Source of the DNA: Fragilariopsis cylindrus CCMP1102
Lineage: Eukaryota > Bacillariophyta > Bacillariophyceae > Bacillariales > Bacillariaceae
DNA: 64,000 bases
Reading direction: 5' to 3'
Assembly (NCBI GenBank): GCA_900095095.1
Contig: FMBT01000314.1
Location: 416,925 to 480,924, forward strand
Shown: positions 63,068 through 64,000 of the stretch, in pieces
Layout: each line of letters begins with the position of its first letter
Numbering within the stretch: position 1 is the first letter of the stretch
The notes under the pieces: model-generated
What the model saw: only the letters and a program-made list of their open reading frames with translations
The model's database searches: none
Told to the model about the DNA's origin: nothing
Position numbers and translations under genes: made by a program

Positions 63068-63967
63068 ATGATGAATAAAACGATAACAACAACAACAACC
63101 GCTGCTGCTGTGCTCGTATTGCAACAGAAACAGAAGCAGAAAGGATGTCAGCATCGTCGTCGTCGTCGTCGTCAGAAGCTGGTATTATTTTCGTCGTCGT
63201 CGCCGTCGTCGACATCATCACGACCACGATCGTCACTTTTTCATATTTTGATGATGAAATTATTATTAGCCGTAATATGCTGCTACTTCTACTCATACTC
63301 CACGAACAACAACAACAACAACAACAACAACAACGCGAAATCTGCGTTCTTCTGCATGGCATTTACTACTACTACGACTACTACTAATACGGTAGTATCG
63401 CCATCATTACCATCGTCATCATTACTATCATCATCGTCGTCGTCCTATAACAATAACAATAACAATAACAATTACTATGATGAAATAAAGAATCTACAAC
63501 AAATGGTATATGCATCATCTTTATCATATTTATCATCGTCATCATCAGAATCAAATATAAATAAAAATGCAAATACCAATACAAATACAAATAAGAAGAC
63601 AATGGAATTATCACCATATTTTATATCAAGTCAACTAATACCATTAATTCAAATTGTTGATCCAATAAGTCAATCGGGTGTAACTATATTTGAAGATTCA
63701 TCACCAACGGATATAACAACAATACCAACGGAGACAGATACTACTACTAGGACTAGCAGCAGTAGTAGTATTAGTAGTAGTAGTAGAACTACTTGTACTA
63801 CTACTAGAACTATTGTTGTTGCATTTCGTGGTAGTGCAACACCAATTAATTTTAGTACAAATTTAAAATTTCGACTTGTTCCGATTGATGATGAATTATT
63901 ATCCATGTCATCATTGTCTAGCATTACAGCTACCAGTAGTAATTCTACTTCTAATAATTCAAATGAT

Positions 63968-63970
<3 letters not shown>
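63068..63970 (+). CDS. class-3 lipase-like protein, N-terminal part, runs to window end
   Basis: A 300-codon frame. The first 130 residues are microsatellite-coded (Thr, Arg, Ser, Asn runs) around one hydrophobic segment (residues about 58-78, signal anchor-like). Then come a helical Leu-Gln-Gln-Met-Val-Tyr-Ala-Ser-Ser-Leu-Ser-Tyr stretch and Thr-Ile-Val-Val-Ala-Phe-Arg-Gly-Ser-Ala-Thr-Pro-x-Asn-Phe-x-Thr-Asn-Leu-Lys-Phe. This is the strand and oxyanion-side motif that opens class-3 lipases, ahead of the Gly-x-Ser-x-Gly nucleophile elbow, which would lie beyond the window. The frame ends at TGA in a (gat)n run. A splice site or a one-base slip in that run probably hides the continuation. Confidence 0.6.

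Positions 63971-64000
<30 letters not shown>

Overview
The window looks like nuclear DNA of a diatom or a closely related stramenopile. It is AT-rich and packed with microsatellites. Its genes are intron-poor to moderately intron-rich, and every splice junction I could place is GT-AG, with introns of about 140-440 nt. The proteins carry long Asn/Ser/Gln/Asp runs. The families present (helicase-associated domain protein, BspA/DUF285 repeats fused to fasciclin, ABC1 kinase, DUF2237, signal-peptide FKBPs, Orai-like channel) fit that lineage. I saw no rRNA, tRNA or CRISPR.

Layout. 0.7-5.4 kb: a coiled-coil protein with seven NPF motifs, a secreted and membrane-anchored DUF2237-like protein, and a small unknown protein. 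5.4-7.7 kb: noncoding repeats. 7.7-13.4 kb: a MORN-repeat protein and two divergently transcribed paralogous FKBPs. 14.3-16.9 kb: a secreted fasciclin-BspA fusion. 18.4-20.4 kb: a secreted Cys-rich protein and a doubtful low-complexity ORF. 21.1-28.3 kb: a three-exon ABC1 kinase, a frameshifted MDP-1-like HAD phosphatase and a three-exon multicopper oxidase. 29-36.5 kb: a P-loop protein with PKA-type sites, an Orai-like Ca2+ channel interrupted by an in-frame TAA, a DHHC palmitoyltransferase, an RCC1-like propeller fragment and a two-TM ORF between direct repeats. 37-45.7 kb: a helicase-associated domain protein, a YhdH/AcuI-type reductase, a broken helicase-associated paralogue and an ACT-domain protein, also interrupted by TAA.

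The right third is mobile DNA. Positions 46055-51433 hold a 5.4-kb PIF/Harbinger-like (DDE_4) DNA transposon. It has about 96-bp terminal inverted repeats, six 18-bp palindromes inside each end, a transposase on the minus strand and two unrecognised accessory ORFs on the plus strand. Positions 52500-62760 hold a 10.3-kb tyrosine-recombinase retrotransposon (DIRS order, Ngaro/PAT-type). Its split direct repeats are arranged A1 - gag-like, RT/RNase H, tyrosine recombinase, unknown ORF - B1 A2 B2. Both repeat pairs read as identical, yet the ORFs carry many frameshifts. The window ends in the N-terminal part of a class-3 lipase-like gene.

Several host genes and the retroelement carry single-base indels in short homopolymers, and two host genes carry in-frame TAA codons. 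These may be assembly errors, allelic defects or young pseudogenes; sequence alone cannot decide. Spliced models given here were built by eye from conserved motifs and frame continuity.
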